A stretch of DNA of 64,000 bases from Cystobacter ferrugineus (GCF_001887355.1 NZ_MPIN01000001.1:1139785-1203784), one strand, 5' to 3'. Positions 1 to 9,610 are shown, numbered from the stretch's first letter. Numbers and translations: made by a program. Notes: a model not told the origin generated them from the letters alone.

Positions 1-721
1 CGGTGTCACCCGTGGTGGCGAACCCGGGGAAGGTGTTCGCCGCGGCCACCAGGGCCGAGTAGGTGTAGAAGCTGCTGCGGCCGGGGAACATCGAGTTGAA
101 CGTGGACTCGCTCAGGATGGCGGCGATGCCCGTGCCCGTGGGAGGCGGGGTGGTGCCTCCGTCGACCTTGTCGAAGGTATAGAGCTGGTTGGCGCCGCCG
201 GTGTACGGGTACTGGACGTACTGCGTGCCATTGTCCGCCGAACCCCAGTACAGGTCGATCGCCATGTCCGTGTGGCGCACGTGCATGCTGAACTGGTTGT
301 TGCCCCGGCCCACGAACTTGAACTGCTGGTTGCCGCCGCCCACGTAGCTCCACTGATGGAGCGGGGCGTTCTGCGCGGTGCTCACCTCGGCGATGTCGAG
401 CCCCTTGTTGCTGTTGACGTTGATGATCTTGAAATAGCCATCCGACGTCGGGGAGATGTGGAACTTCTGGGCGTTGGTCCCGTTGCAGTCCCACTGCTGC
501 ACCTTGGCGCCATCCGCGGTGCTGGCTTCCGACACGTCGATGCACTTGTTCGTCATCACGGACCGGATGACGTAATCCCCCTCGGTGATGCTGGAGACGA
601 TGGCGGCACTCTCGAGCCGTGAGAGTTTCTCGGCGGACTTCACCTCGTCCGCCGTGCATCCGCTCAATCCACCGAGGACACCCAACAGCGCCATGCCGCG
701 AGACGTGATTTTGTAAAACAT
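1..721 (-). CDS. Secreted GH19 chitinase with N-terminal ricin-B lectin domain (3' end cut by window)
   Basis: The frame reads from an ATG at 721 to the window edge without a stop. An AGGAG six bases upstream favours this ATG over the one at 726, which soon hits a stop. Residues 1-22 form a lipoprotein signal ending in the lipobox LSGC (Cys22). Residues about 48-170 form a ricin-type beta-trefoil with the QxW motifs QQW and HQW. A Gly/Thr/Pro linker (GGTTPPPTGTG) follows. The last visible stretch, MFPGRSSFYTYSALVAAA, is the typical start of a family 19 chitinase catalytic domain. Inference: a surface or secreted enzyme that hydrolyses chitin or a related glycan, with the lectin domain binding sugar. 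The catalytic glutamates lie outside the window, so activity cannot be judged. It is divergent from the amidohydrolase gene at 958. Confidence 0.85.
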   Translation of the reverse strand, partial: MFYKITSRGMALLGVLGGLSGCTADEVKSAEKLSRLESAAIVSSITEGDYVIRSVMTNKCIDVSEASTADGAKVQQWDCNGTNAQKFHISPTSDGYFKIINVNSNKGLDIAEVSTAQNAPLHQWSYVGGGNQQFKFVGRGNNQFSMHVRHTDMAIDLYWGSADNGTQYVQYPYTGGANQLYTFDKVDGGTTPPPTGTGIAAILSESTFNSMFPGRSSFYTYSALVAAANTFPGFATTGDT

Positions 722-726
722 TTCAT

Positions 727-957
727 GCTCCTGGTTCTGGCGGGCACGCACTCCAAGGACTCCTGACGTGTCTGGAGCCGCGTGCCTGCGTCGAGAAGCC
801 AAACTAAAGCATGGAATGGAATAACTCGCCAGATCCGTACTGAGGTGAAAACGTTAAAAATCGTGAGGAGTGGAGGATTGACCCGGAATCCACGCTCGCG
901 CGCTCTGTTGTATTTGGAGCCGTGCGCCCCGGGCAGGTGGGCATATCGTGCCGCCCC
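727..957. other. Divergent intergenic region between chitinase and amidohydrolase genes
   Basis: About 230 bp between two divergent secreted-protein genes, so promoters for both should lie here. A less G+C-rich block around 800-870 (containing ataactcgcc and gaaaacgttaaaaatcg) is the likeliest promoter area. No convincing open frame, operator palindrome or RNA gene was seen. Confidence 0.4.
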
Positions 958-2247
958 ATGCGCTGCCTGCTCTCGTTTCTTGTCATGTTGCTGTGCGTCG
1001 TGCCCCGCCTCGCGGCCGCCCAGACGGCGTCCGCCGCTCCCACCGCCTATCTCCTACGCCCCGCGCGTGTCTTCGATGGAGTCTCCGCGAAGCCTCAGGA
1101 GGGCTGGGTCGTGCTCGTGCAGGGAGAGCGCATCGCCTCCGCCGGTCCGGCGGCTCAGGTGAAGGCGCCCGCGGGCACCGAGGTCATCGACCTGCCCGGC
1201 ACCACCCTGCTTCCCGGTCTCATCGAAGGCCACTCGCACCTGCTGTTGCACCCCTACAACGAGACCTCCTGGAATGATCAGGTGCTGCGCGAGCCGTTGG
1301 CGCTCCGGGTGGCCCGCGCCACCAACCATGCCCGCGCCACGTTGATGGCTGGCTTCACCACCGTGCGCGACCTGGGCACGGAGGGCGCCGCCGACGCCGA
1401 CGTGGGCCTGAGGCAGGCCATCCAGCAGGGCATCATTCCCGGGCCGCGCGTGCTCGCCACCACCCGCGCCATCATCGCCACCGGCTCGTATGGACCCAAG
1501 GGCTTCGCTCCCGAGTGGCACGTTCCCCAGGGCGCCGAGGAGGCCGATGGGGTCGACGCGCTCGTGCGCGTGGTGCGCGGACAGATGGGCCGGGGGGCGG
1601 ATTGGATCAAGGTCTACGGGGACTACCGCTGGGGGCCCGGGGGCGAGGCGCTGCCCACGTTCTCCGAGGAGGAGTTGAAGCTCATCGTGCGCACGGCCCG
1701 CGATGGGGGACGCCCCGTGGTGGTGCATGCCAGCACGCCCGAGGGCATGCGCCGCGCGGTGCTCGCCGGGGTCGAGACGATCGAGCATGGGGATGGGGGC
1801 ACGCCCGAGGTCTTCAAGCTCATGGCCGAGCGCGGTGTCTTCCTCTGCCCCACGCTCGCCGCGGGTGACGCCGTTCAGCAATACGGAGGGTGGAAGAAGG
1901 GCAGCGACCCCGAGCCCGCCGCCATCCAGCGCAAGCGCGCCAGCTTCCGGGCCGCGCTCGCCGCCGGTGTGACGATTTGTGCTGGCAGTGACGTGGGCGT
2001 CTTCGCCCATGGCGACAACGCGCGCGAGCTGGCGTTGATGGTCGACTATGGCATGACTCCCGTGCGGGCACTCCAAGCCGCCACCTCCGTGAACGCGCGC
2101 ATGCTCCACTTGCAAGACGTTATCGGGCAGGTGAAGCCAGGGTTGCTTGCGGACCTCGTCGTGGTGGAGGGAGACCCCACCCGGGACATCTCCGCGCTCC
2201 GCCACGTGCGCCTGGTCATGAAGGGCGGCATCCTGCACCGCCGATAG
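958..2247 (+). CDS. Secreted metal-dependent amidohydrolase (Xaa-Pro/imidazolonepropionase-like)
   Basis: A 429-residue amidohydrolase-superfamily protein. ATG 958 is preferred over GTG 922 because it starts directly with a signal peptide ([21 protein letters not shown]). The metal-site motifs appear in order: HxH in EGHSH (His92, His94), a Lys in DWIKVYGD (about 218, the usual carbamylated bridge), VVVHAS (about 257), IEHGD (about 277) and GSDVG (about 344). The family includes secreted or periplasmic dipeptidases acting on Xaa-Pro, Xaa-Arg or Xaa-Lys dipeptides; the exact substrate cannot be read from sequence. Its stop codon lies just upstream of the next gene, so the two may be co-transcribed. 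Confidence 0.88.
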   Translation: MRCLLSFLVMLLCVVPRLAAAQTASAAPTAYLLRPARVFDGVSAKPQEGWVVLVQGERIASAGPAAQVKAPAGTEVIDLPGTTLLPGLIEGHSHLLLHPYNETSWNDQVLREPLALRVARATNHARATLMAGFTTVRDLGTEGAADADVGLRQAIQQGIIPGPRVLATTRAIIATGSYGPKGFAPEWHVPQGAEEADGVDALVRVVRGQMGRGADWIKVYGDYRWGPGGEALPTFSEEELKLIVRTARDGGRPVVVHASTPEGMRRAVLAGVETIEHGDGGTPEVFKLMAERGVFLCPTLAAGDAVQQYGGWKKGSDPEPAAIQRKRASFRAALAAGVTICAGSDVGVFAHGDNARELALMVDYGMTPVRALQAATSVNARMLHLQDVIGQVKPGLLADLVVVEGDPTRDISALRHVRLVMKGGILHRR

Positions 2248-2267
2248 GAGCGGTTATCCTGTTGCCC

Positions 2268-2993
2268 ATGTCCGATTCTCTTTCCGCTCCCAGGCCCCGC
2301 GCGATCCTCTTCCAGCACGACCTCCCGGTGAGCGTGGGGGCACTCGAGGGGGCGCTCGTGCGGGCCGGCTTCACCCTCGAGACGCGCTTTCGCGAGGTCC
2401 GGCCGGGAGATGCCGACGCGGACCTCGTGGTCGTCCTGGGTGGCTTCATGGGCGTCTACGAGGCCGACCAACACCCGTACCTTCGCGAGGAGCTCGCCCT
2501 GATGGAGGGGCGGCTGGCGCGGCGCCGTCCCTGCCTGGGCATCTGCCTGGGGGCCCAGATGCTCGCGGCCATCTCCGGTGCCCGTGTCTTCCAAGATCCC
2601 AAGGGAATGGTCCTGGGTGTGCAGCCCATCCACGTCACGTCCGCGGGCCACGCGCACCCCGTCTTCTCGGGGGCTCCGGCGTCCTTTCCCGTCGTCCAGT
2701 GGCACGGCGATACGTTCGACACCGTGCGCGGGGCGGAGGCACTCGCCTCCTCGGAGCGCCAGCCCCAGGAAGCCTTCCTCCTGTCGAACTCGGTGGGCTT
2801 CCTGTTCCACCCGGAGGTCGTGCCTCCGATGCTGGAGTCCTGGGTGCGCGCCTTCCCGGAATCCCTCACGCGCTCGGGCCGGCGGCTCGAGGACGTGCTC
2901 ACGGGAGATCTTCCCCGGCTCGAGGCGGCACGCCCCGAGATCGAGGGGCTCCTGGCGCGCGTGGCCCGCTACCTCGCGCACGAGATCTCGTGA
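2268..2993 (+). CDS. Class I glutamine amidotransferase domain protein
   Basis: A 241-residue protein made almost entirely of a GATase1 domain. The nucleophile elbow GICLGAQ (Cys93) and the FHPEV segment (His181, Glu183) give the full Cys-His-Glu triad. No synthetase domain is attached. This fits the stand-alone GuaA-like amidotransferases, which supply ammonia to or remove gamma-glutamyl groups from small molecules; the partner is unknown. An AGGAG overlaps the previous stop at 2245-2247. It sits 11 bases from a TTG at 2262 and 17 bases from ATG 2268, so the start could be either. The gene ends in a perfect 14-bp palindrome (CACGAGATCTCGTG, 2979-2992). Confidence 0.85.
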   Translation: MSDSLSAPRPRAILFQHDLPVSVGALEGALVRAGFTLETRFREVRPGDADADLVVVLGGFMGVYEADQHPYLREELALMEGRLARRRPCLGICLGAQMLAAISGARVFQDPKGMVLGVQPIHVTSAGHAHPVFSGAPASFPVVQWHGDTFDTVRGAEALASSERQPQEAFLLSNSVGFLFHPEVVPPMLESWVRAFPESLTRSGRRLEDVLTGDLPRLEAARPEIEGLLARVARYLAHEIS

Positions 2994-3125
2994 GCACCCG
3001 GACGCGCTGATACCCGCCGTGTGGGTGGAGTGGGAACGTCCGCGAGAAGAGCCCGTCTTCCGGGGGTTACCGGGTAGCCAAGACTCCGGATGCCAGGGGA
3101 AGATGGGGCGCATAGCGGAGGCGGA

Positions 3126-6100
3126 ATGGCTCACGGCGTCATCGACAGCATCTGCCCCGAGGAGCCCCTCGTGCGAGAAGTCGCCTCGGGTCGCTTCCCG
3201 GAGGCGGAGGTCGCGCGGTTGCTCGCGCACGCGGAGAACTGTCCCGCCTGTGGCCGGCTGCTGATGCGTTCCGGCGGTTTCGAGGCGACGGGGGAGGTGC
3301 CCACCAACGTGGTGCCGCCTCCCGCGCTCCTGGCGGCTCCCGCGCCCGAGGAGGTGCTCCCGCGCGGCGCCACGGTGGGCCGTTACATGGTGCTGGAGAA
3401 GCTGGGCGCCGGCGGAATGGGCGTGGTGTACGCGGCGTATGACCCGGAGCTCGACCGCCGGCTGGCCCTCAAGCTGCTGCATGCCGGGTCGGATCATGTG
3501 GAGCGCAGCGGTGGACAGGCCCGGTTGCTGCGCGAGGCGCAGGCCCTGGCGCGGCTGTCCCATCCCAACGTCACCTCCATCTATGACGTGGGGACGTGGG
3601 AGGAGCGCGTCTTCATCGCCATGGAGCTGGTGGAGGGGCCGTCGCTGCGCGACTGGCTCAAGCAGGGGCCGCGGCCCTGGCGCGAAGTGGTGGAAGTCTT
3701 CATCGCCGCGGGACGGGGACTGGCGGCCGCGCATGCGGCGGGCCTCGTGCACCGCGACTTCAAGCCAGACAACGTGCTGCTGGGCAAGGACGGGCGGGTG
3801 CGCGTGCTGGACTTCGGGCTGGCCCGGCAGGCCTCCGTCGCGGCTCCAGAGGAGACGCCCGCGGAGAAGCCCCCGTTGCCTCCCGTGGAGGTCCCCTGGT
3901 CCGAGCTTGGCCAGTCGCCCCTGAACACGCCCCTGACGCGCGCGGGGCTCGTCATCGGCACCCTGGCCTACATGGCGCCGGAGTCGTACGAGGGCATCTT
4001 CGACGCGCGCGCGGACCAGTACAGCTACTGCGTGACGCTCTACGAGCTGCTCTATGGCGAGCGGCCCCAGGGCAAGACGCCGGGCCCTCCCTCGACGTGG
4101 CGCCCCCCGGAGCCTCCTCGCGACGCGCGGGTCCCCGCCAGCGTGCGGCGCATCGTCCTGCGGGGGCTCGAGCTCAAACCCGAGCAGCGCTGGCCGTCCA
4201 TGGATGCCTTGCTCGGGGCGCTCGGCGATACCCTGCCCCGGCGGCAGCGCCAGTGGCTCGCGGTGGGCGGGCTGCTGGCGCTCTCGCTCGGCATCGGGCT
4301 GCCGCTGCAACTGCGGAGCAGTGCCGAGCCGCCGTGCCAGGGGGGAGCCCGGCGCCTGGAGGGACTGTGGGACGGGACTCGCAGGGCGGCGCTCGGCCAG
4401 GCCTTCCAGGCCACCGGCAAGCCCAACGCGGAGGAATCCTGGACGCGCGCCGCGCAGGTGCTGGACACCTACGCACGCGACTGGACGTCCATGCATGTCG
4501 AGGCGTGCGAGGCCACGCGTGTGCGCGGTGAGCAGTCCGACGCGGTGCTCTCGCTGCGCATGGCGTGTCTGGAGCGGCGGTTGCAGTCGCTGCGGGCCCT
4601 CACCGACGTCTATGCCCATGCGGACGCCGCGCTGGTGGACCAGGCGGCCAAGGCGGCCAGTGCCCTGCCCCTGGTGGCGGGGTGCGCGAACGTGGAGGCG
4701 CTCCGGGCGCCCGTGCTCCCGCCGGAGGACGCGGCCACGCGCCAGAAGGTCGAGCGGCTCGAGGTGCGTCTGGCCGAGGCCCGGGCCCTCTTCGACAGCG
4801 GCCAGTTCGTGCCGGCCCTGGCGCGCACCCGGACGCTCGCCGACGACGCCCTGGCGCTGCGCTACCGCCCCCTGCAGGCCGAGGTGCTCGAGTTGCGCGG
4901 CGCCCTGGAGGAGAAGGCCGGGGACCTGAAGGCCTCGGAGGACTCGCTCCGGCAGGCGGTGTGGGCGGCGGAGGCGGGCCGTCATGACGAGGTGATCGCC
5001 TCGGCCTCGGCCCGGCTGGTGCGCTCGGCGATGCTCCAGGCGCACTTCGAGCAGGGCCGCGAGTGGGCCGAGCACGCCCGCGCCGTGCTGGAGCGCATGG
5101 GCGGGGACGCGCGCATCGAGGCCTTCGTCACCAACGCCCTGGGGGCCATCTTCATGCGCGAGGACAAGACGGCCGAGGCGCTGGAGAACTTCCGTCAGGT
5201 GGTGGCGCTGCGCCAGAAGGTCTACTCGACCGAGCACCCGGAGGTGGCGGCGGCCTACAACAACCTCGGGGCGGCGCTCACCAAGGCCGGACGGTTGCCC
5301 GAGGCGCGCGAGGCGTTGGCGCACGCGCAGCGGCTCTACGCGAAGACGCTGGGGCCGCATCACCTGGAGACGGGCAATGCGTTGCACAACCTGGGCATCC
5401 TCGCGCAGAGGACCGCCGATGACGAGGCCGCCGTGGGCTACTTCCAGGGAGCCCTGGAGGCACGCGAGGTGGGCTCGCAGCGCGAGACGCTCGATGTGGC
5501 CATGACGTATTCCACCCTGGGCGCGAGCTACTGCCACCTGCGAGACTTCGCGCGGTGTCTGTCCGCCCACGAGCGCGCCCTGGACATCCGCGGCAAGGTC
5601 TTCGGTCCCGAGCACACGGATGTCTCCACCAGCCTGGTGGATGTCGCGGGGGCTCTGTATGCCCTGGGCCGCCTGGGCGAGGCATTGGAGCACTATCAGC
5701 GGGCACTGCGGCTCGCGGAGGCGGCCGAGGAGCAGGTGCCCTATCAGCTCATCAATCCCCTGAGCGGCATCGGCGAGGTGTTGCTCGCGCGGGGCAAGCG
5801 CGCGGAGGCGCTGCCCTACCTCCAGCGGGCGCTGTCCCTGGCGGAGAAGAGCGAGGTGGATGAGGGCTGGGCGCTCTCCATCGTGGTGGAGGACATGGCC
5901 GACTGGTACCTGAAGGGAGGCCAGCACCGCCAGGCGTTGCCGTACTACCAGCGGGCGCTGGCCCTGGACGAGAAGCGGCTGAGCGCGCGTCACCCGGCGC
6001 TCTTCGGACCCCTGGTGGGGATGGCGGAGTGCCAGCTCGCGCTCCACGCGCCCGCCGAGGCCCGCGCCACGCTGGAGCGGGCCCTGGCCACCGAGCCGCT

Positions 6101-6287
6101 CTCCCGCATCTCCGCCAGCGACCTGGCCCATGCCCGCTTCCTGCTCGCCCGGGCGGTCTGGGAGGCGGGGGACGCGGCCCAGGCCCGGGAGCTGGCCTTG
6201 CGCGCCCAGAAGGCGCTCCTCCAGGCGCACGAGGACTCCAAGGCCTCCCAGGTGACGGCCTGGCTGGAAGCACATGCCGAGCGCTGA
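3126..6287 (+). CDS. Membrane Ser/Thr protein kinase with C-terminal TPR array
   Basis: A 1053-residue protein. ATG 3126 is chosen because a GGAGGCGGA lies directly before it; ATG 3090 would add only 12 residues. A short Cys-rich head (HAENCPACGRLL, about 35-46) resembles zinc-binding anti-sigma heads. The kinase domain spans about 80-350: glycine loop GAGGMG, Lys116, HRDFKPDN at 209 and DFG at 229. It has every catalytic residue, so it should be active. One hydrophobic segment (about 376-395) crosses the membrane. The remainder is helical TPR repeats of the NNLG/LG type over several hundred residues, suited to binding partner proteins. Myxobacteria carry many such kinases; the target is unknown. 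Confidence 0.92.
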   Translation: MAHGVIDSICPEEPLVREVASGRFPEAEVARLLAHAENCPACGRLLMRSGGFEATGEVPTNVVPPPALLAAPAPEEVLPRGATVGRYMVLEKLGAGGMGVVYAAYDPELDRRLALKLLHAGSDHVERSGGQARLLREAQALARLSHPNVTSIYDVGTWEERVFIAMELVEGPSLRDWLKQGPRPWREVVEVFIAAGRGLAAAHAAGLVHRDFKPDNVLLGKDGRVRVLDFGLARQASVAAPEETPAEKPPLPPVEVPWSELGQSPLNTPLTRAGLVIGTLAYMAPESYEGIFDARADQYSYCVTLYELLYGERPQGKTPGPPSTWRPPEPPRDARVPASVRRIVLRGLELKPEQRWPSMDALLGALGDTLPRRQRQWLAVGGLLALSLGIGLPLQLRSSAEPPCQGGARRLEGLWDGTRRAALGQAFQATGKPNAEESWTRAAQVLDTYARDWTSMHVEACEATRVRGEQSDAVLSLRMACLERRLQSLRALTDVYAHADAALVDQAAKAASALPLVAGCANVEALRAPVLPPEDAATRQKVERLEVRLAEARALFDSGQFVPALARTRTLADDALALRYRPLQAEVLELRGALEEKAGDLKASEDSLRQAVWAAEAGRHDEVIASASARLVRSAMLQAHFEQGREWAEHARAVLERMGGDARIEAFVTNALGAIFMREDKTAEALENFRQVVALRQKVYSTEHPEVAAAYNNLGAALTKAGRLPEAREALAHAQRLYAKTLGPHHLETGNALHNLGILAQRTADDEAAVGYFQGALEAREVGSQRETLDVAMTYSTLGASYCHLRDFARCLSAHERALDIRGKVFGPEHTDVSTSLVDVAGALYALGRLGEALEHYQRALRLAEAAEEQVPYQLINPLSGIGEVLLARGKRAEALPYLQRALSLAEKSEVDEGWALSIVVEDMADWYLKGGQHRQALPYYQRALALDEKRLSARHPALFGPLVGMAECQLALHAPAEARATLERALATEPLSRISASDLAHARFLLARAVWEAGDAAQARELALRAQKALLQAHEDSKASQVTAWLEAHAER

Positions 6288-6457
6288 GTCGGGTGTACAT
6301 GGCGCTCAAACCAGACACCCGCCCGTCTCTCCTCGGCTGAGAAAAAGAGAACTTCACGCCGCTGATTTCTCAGCAGCAGGAAAAGACAGACTCTTGCTGA
6401 AATCCAGACGACCGCACCCCTGGAATTACGTATCATGGGGGACGGAGGAGCCGGCCC
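6288..6457. other. Intergenic region with imperfect stem-loop
   Basis: Between the kinase and the next gene. TCAGCA near 6369 can pair with TGCTGA near 6396, and GATT/AATC extends the stem around a small bulge. There is no T-run after it, so it is not a clear intrinsic terminator; it may be a leader structure. Confidence 0.25.
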
Positions 6458-8503
6458 ATGTCCATTCGGATCAACCCGAACAACGTTCCCACCCCTCGAC
6501 CGCTCTTGGAGCAGAAGCCCTCGGGGGTCTCCACGCCTCCCTCCGGGGTGCAGGGACCGTCGGCCTCCGTTCCCGCCAACAAGGTGAATGGCACGGGCTT
6601 CCAGACGAAGACCGAGACCGTGAACCTCCAGGGGACGTCGAGCGCGTGGACCCAGGACAGCGTGCAGCGCCAGCTCGCGGTGAACTCGACCTACGCCCGG
6701 CTCATGGAGGATGTGGTGACGGCGAAGGCGCTCAACGCCCTGCGGGTGCGGGACGGCGCGGCCCTGGCCGCCCTGGGCAACCTGCTGGCGAGCGGCAAGT
6801 TCTCGCTGTGGCCGGACAAGCAGGCCGCCCTCGAGAAGCTGCAGCAGACCCAGCCGGAGCTCTTCACCCGGCTCGTCACCCTCGCGCAGCAGCTCGGCTC
6901 CAGTGCTCCGCTGCCGGTGGGCTCCACCCCGGATGCCGCGGCGACGCAGGCCGCCAACGCCCTCACCGCGGCGCAGAACGCCTACACGCACGCACGTGAT
7001 GTGGTGAACGTGTTGGATCAGCAGCTGGCCGCCGGTCTGGATGCGCTCGGCCCCGCGCTCACGGGCGCGCAGAAGCAGGCCTACATCGAGGCCTTCCGCG
7101 CCGCGCACCAGGCGGACTATGACCGCGCGCTCCAGGCGGAGGCCACGCTCGCCGCCTCGCTCCTGAATCCCGAGCTGGACAAGGTGCTCGGCCGGGATCT
7201 CCACCTCGCCTACGCCTCGGCGGAGGTGGCCAAGGCCCTGGCCGGTGGCGCGCACTCGGTGGAAGTGCTCCAGTGGGCCGCGCGTGTCCTGAACGAGGCC
7301 AACATCACCCAGGACATGTTCGAGCAGACCCAGACGGGGGTGTCGATTCCCGGCTGGAAGGGCACGAGCGAGCTGCACGCGCCGGTCGACTTCGCGGAGC
7401 TCCAGCGCCTGGCGTTGGGCGGTGCGGCCGGAGAGCTGCTGGCCCAGGCCAATGGCGATCCCCAGGCGGCCCTGGCGAACTTCTCGGCGCTGGTGGTGGG
7501 CCTGGGCGGAGATACCGGGAAGACGAAGGAGCTGCTCTCCGCGCTCGACAAGGCCTCGGCGGGGGACTTCTCGGGCATCTCGCAGATGCTCAACTCGGCG
7601 GATCCGTTCACCCAGGGTCTGGGCACGGCCGCGGCGGTGTTCGCCGGACTCAACGCCCGCAACGCCACCCAGCAGGCCTCGTATGGGAAGTTCCTGAAGA
7701 ATCTGGCCGCTACTCCGGCGGGAGCGAAGGTGCTGGGTGATGCGCTCCACTCCCTGGCCGGGGCGAGCCTCGCCGCGACGGAGGGCTCGGCCCTGCCCGC
7801 GCAGATCGCGCCGACCCTGAGCGCGTTGACCACCGCGCTCGACAGCGGCACGGAGACGCTGGATCTCTTCAGCGCGTCCTCCTTCGATGACGGAGCGCAG
7901 CAGGCGCTGACGGATTTGAGTGCCCTGGCCGACAGCGGCGCGCCGGCCGTGGCGCCGCAGCCGGAGTCTCTCACCGAGAGCATCACCGACCTCATCACCG
8001 ACCTGGGCGAGGAGCTCTCCGAGCTCGACAGCAGTGAGTCGGCCGAGGCGGAGAAGCGGACGGAGCGCGAGGAGGAGACGCGCGACGCGGAAGTCCGCGA
8101 GGAGGAGGAGCGGGAGCTGCTCGAGAAGGTGGGCGTGGAGCGGACCCTGGCGAAGACGCTCGCCAAATCCAAGGACCTGCCCAAGGTGCTGAGCAAGAAG
8201 GTGGGCCTGACGCCCGCGCAAATCCAGTCGCTCGCCGTCTCGCACCCCGAGGTGTTCGCGTCGGCCCGGGCCGCGCAGGATGCGGTGGAGTTCGCCCGGG
8301 TGTGCGGCATGAGGGGGGACAACGTGCGCAAGTTCTTCGATGCCCTCTCGCAGGACTCCGCCAACTACCTCCAGACGCTCTCCAACGAGGGCGCCGCGCT
8401 GGAGGAGAAGGACGCGGAGATGCGGGCGTTCGTCGAGCGCTCCTTCCCGAAGGCCCGTGCGCTCATGCGCCAGGTCGCTTCCGACGACCGGTCCGCCGCC
8501 TGA
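6458..8503 (+). CDS. Unknown 681-residue Ala-rich helical protein
   Basis: I do not recognise this protein. It starts at an ATG preceded by GGAGGAG and has no signal peptide or membrane segment. Residues 1-60 are Pro/Ser/Thr-rich and probably disordered. The next ~450 residues are Ala/Leu-rich and likely helical, with few aromatic residues. About 510-570 is a highly charged Glu/Arg coiled-coil stretch. The C-terminal ~110 residues (KVGLTPAQIQSL onward) look like a compact helical domain. It follows the kinase gene in the same direction after 170 bp, so it could be its substrate or partner, but nothing in the sequence proves that. Confidence 0.6.
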   Translation: MSIRINPNNVPTPRPLLEQKPSGVSTPPSGVQGPSASVPANKVNGTGFQTKTETVNLQGTSSAWTQDSVQRQLAVNSTYARLMEDVVTAKALNALRVRDGAALAALGNLLASGKFSLWPDKQAALEKLQQTQPELFTRLVTLAQQLGSSAPLPVGSTPDAAATQAANALTAAQNAYTHARDVVNVLDQQLAAGLDALGPALTGAQKQAYIEAFRAAHQADYDRALQAEATLAASLLNPELDKVLGRDLHLAYASAEVAKALAGGAHSVEVLQWAARVLNEANITQDMFEQTQTGVSIPGWKGTSELHAPVDFAELQRLALGGAAGELLAQANGDPQAALANFSALVVGLGGDTGKTKELLSALDKASAGDFSGISQMLNSADPFTQGLGTAAAVFAGLNARNATQQASYGKFLKNLAATPAGAKVLGDALHSLAGASLAATEGSALPAQIAPTLSALTTALDSGTETLDLFSASSFDDGAQQALTDLSALADSGAPAVAPQPESLTESITDLITDLGEELSELDSSESAEAEKRTEREEETRDAEVREEEERELLEKVGVERTLAKTLAKSKDLPKVLSKKVGLTPAQIQSLAVSHPEVFASARAAQDAVEFARVCGMRGDNVRKFFDALSQDSANYLQTLSNEGAALEEKDAEMRAFVERSFPKARALMRQVASDDRSAA

Positions 8504-8597
8504 CGTGTGAGCGGGGCTGCGCAGGCCCGTGTGCTGATTTCCTCCTCGCGGTCCCGGTCCCAAGCTCATTTCGGGTGGCCTCGCGCGGAGGTGTTTC

Positions 8598-8933
8598 ATG
8601 GCATCCCGAGTGCGTTTGGGAATGATGGTGGTGCTCATCATTCTGCTCAGTCTGATGATGCAGGCGTGCCTCGTCGTGCCCGTGCCCCGGACTCGTCCGG
8701 CCTACGGCTACGGGGGAAGCGGCTATTACACCGACGTGGATCCGCGGGAGGCCCAGCGGGAATGCGCCCGCGTGGCGCGTGACTTCAGGGGCTACCGGGG
8801 TGTTCGCGTGGGGGCCGTGGACGTGACGGGGCCCGAGACGGCCCGGGTCGAGCTGCGCGCCCGGACGTATGGCGGCTACGTGCGCATGGGCTGCACCTAC
8901 GACGCCCGGACCGGCCGCGCCTATGTCCCGTGA
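8598..8933 (+). CDS. Small lipoprotein of unknown function
   Basis: A 111-residue protein with a GGAGGT six bases before the ATG. Residues 1-24 form a signal peptide ending in the lipobox MMQAC, so the mature protein should be lipid-anchored. The mature part opens with a Gly/Tyr-rich stretch (YGYGGSGYY). A domain of about 65 residues follows, containing AQRECARVARDF and a second Cys near the C-terminus, so the two cysteines may form a disulfide. Function unknown. Confidence 0.7.
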   Translation: MASRVRLGMMVVLIILLSLMMQACLVVPVPRTRPAYGYGGSGYYTDVDPREAQRECARVARDFRGYRGVRVGAVDVTGPETARVELRARTYGGYVRMGCTYDARTGRAYVP

Positions 8934-8989
8934 GGTGCCAGAACCCGGGTGAGGGATGACCCCTCCCGGTTGTCCGACGGGAGAGCCTT

Positions 8990-9439
8990 GTGTCATATGG
9001 AAGACACATGGCGCCCATCCAACGCAAGTGGACGATAGGGAGGAACACCTTCCACTTCGAGGCTCCCGATGTGCTCTGGGCGAGGTTCCAGGGGGGGTGC
9101 TGCCTGGATGAAGCCATACTCCTGGTGAAGCTCTACCGGGAACTGGGCTCGGTCCATCCCTTCTACCTCCTGAGCGACATGGAGGCGGCTGGAGGAATAG
9201 ACGCGGAGGCCAGGCGATACATCAACGAGCACGTCCGGCAGGAGTGGCTCCTGGGCGTCATCTATTTCAGGACGCGGCTCTTGCACCGAGCCATCGCCAA
9301 GGGCCTGCTCCTCGCCGCGGAGATGACCCGATCGGAGGATGATCCCCCGAGTACGAAGATCTACTTCGTCTCCACGCGGGAGAGGGCACGGGAGTTCCTC
9401 GTCCAACTGCGTGCGCGGCAGGATGAACACCGCGTTTGA
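8990..9439 (+). CDS. STAS/SpoIIAA-like cytoplasmic protein
   Basis: About 149 residues. GTG 8990 has a GGAG six bases upstream; ATG 9008 is an alternative that shortens the protein by six residues. The pattern is typical of the SpoIIAA-like/STAS fold: an N-terminal strand pair, a helix, a central strand with FYLLSDMEAAGGIDAEARRY, then a helix and a final strand. Myxobacteria carry many such single-domain proteins, usually without known partners. No catalytic or phosphorylation site can be pointed out. Confidence 0.5.
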   Translation: MSYGRHMAPIQRKWTIGRNTFHFEAPDVLWARFQGGCCLDEAILLVKLYRELGSVHPFYLLSDMEAAGGIDAEARRYINEHVRQEWLLGVIYFRTRLLHRAIAKGLLLAAEMTRSEDDPPSTKIYFVSTRERAREFLVQLRARQDEHRV

Positions 9440-9598
9440 TGAGCATTGAGCCGTCTCCCTCCAGCACAGGGCATGGTTTGGGGTATGGCTTCAGGTCGGC
9501 GGGTGCTTGTCAGGAATTTCCGCGAGGGCCGTCGTGCTACCGTGGCGGGGCCGCTCGCGGGACTGTGATGCGACTTCCGAACCTTGCTTTTGAGGCTT

Positions 9599-9610
9599 GA
9601 CTAGCTAGTC
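9599..9610. promoter_or_regulatory. Perfect 12-bp palindrome upstream of the TROVE-like gene
   Basis: GACTAGCTAGTC is a perfect inverted repeat with no spacer, 70 bp before the start of the TROVE-like/vWA gene. It holds the rare CTAG twice, unusual in this G+C-rich DNA. It is placed where an operator could control the downstream pair. This is inference only. Confidence 0.35.

Noticed and set aside
2046-6275. A 1409-residue open frame on the minus strand across the kinase gene
   Set aside because: Mirror of high-GC3 coding on the plus strand; Arg/Gly/His/Leu-rich low-complexity product with no domain, while the plus strand has a complete kinase-TPR protein.
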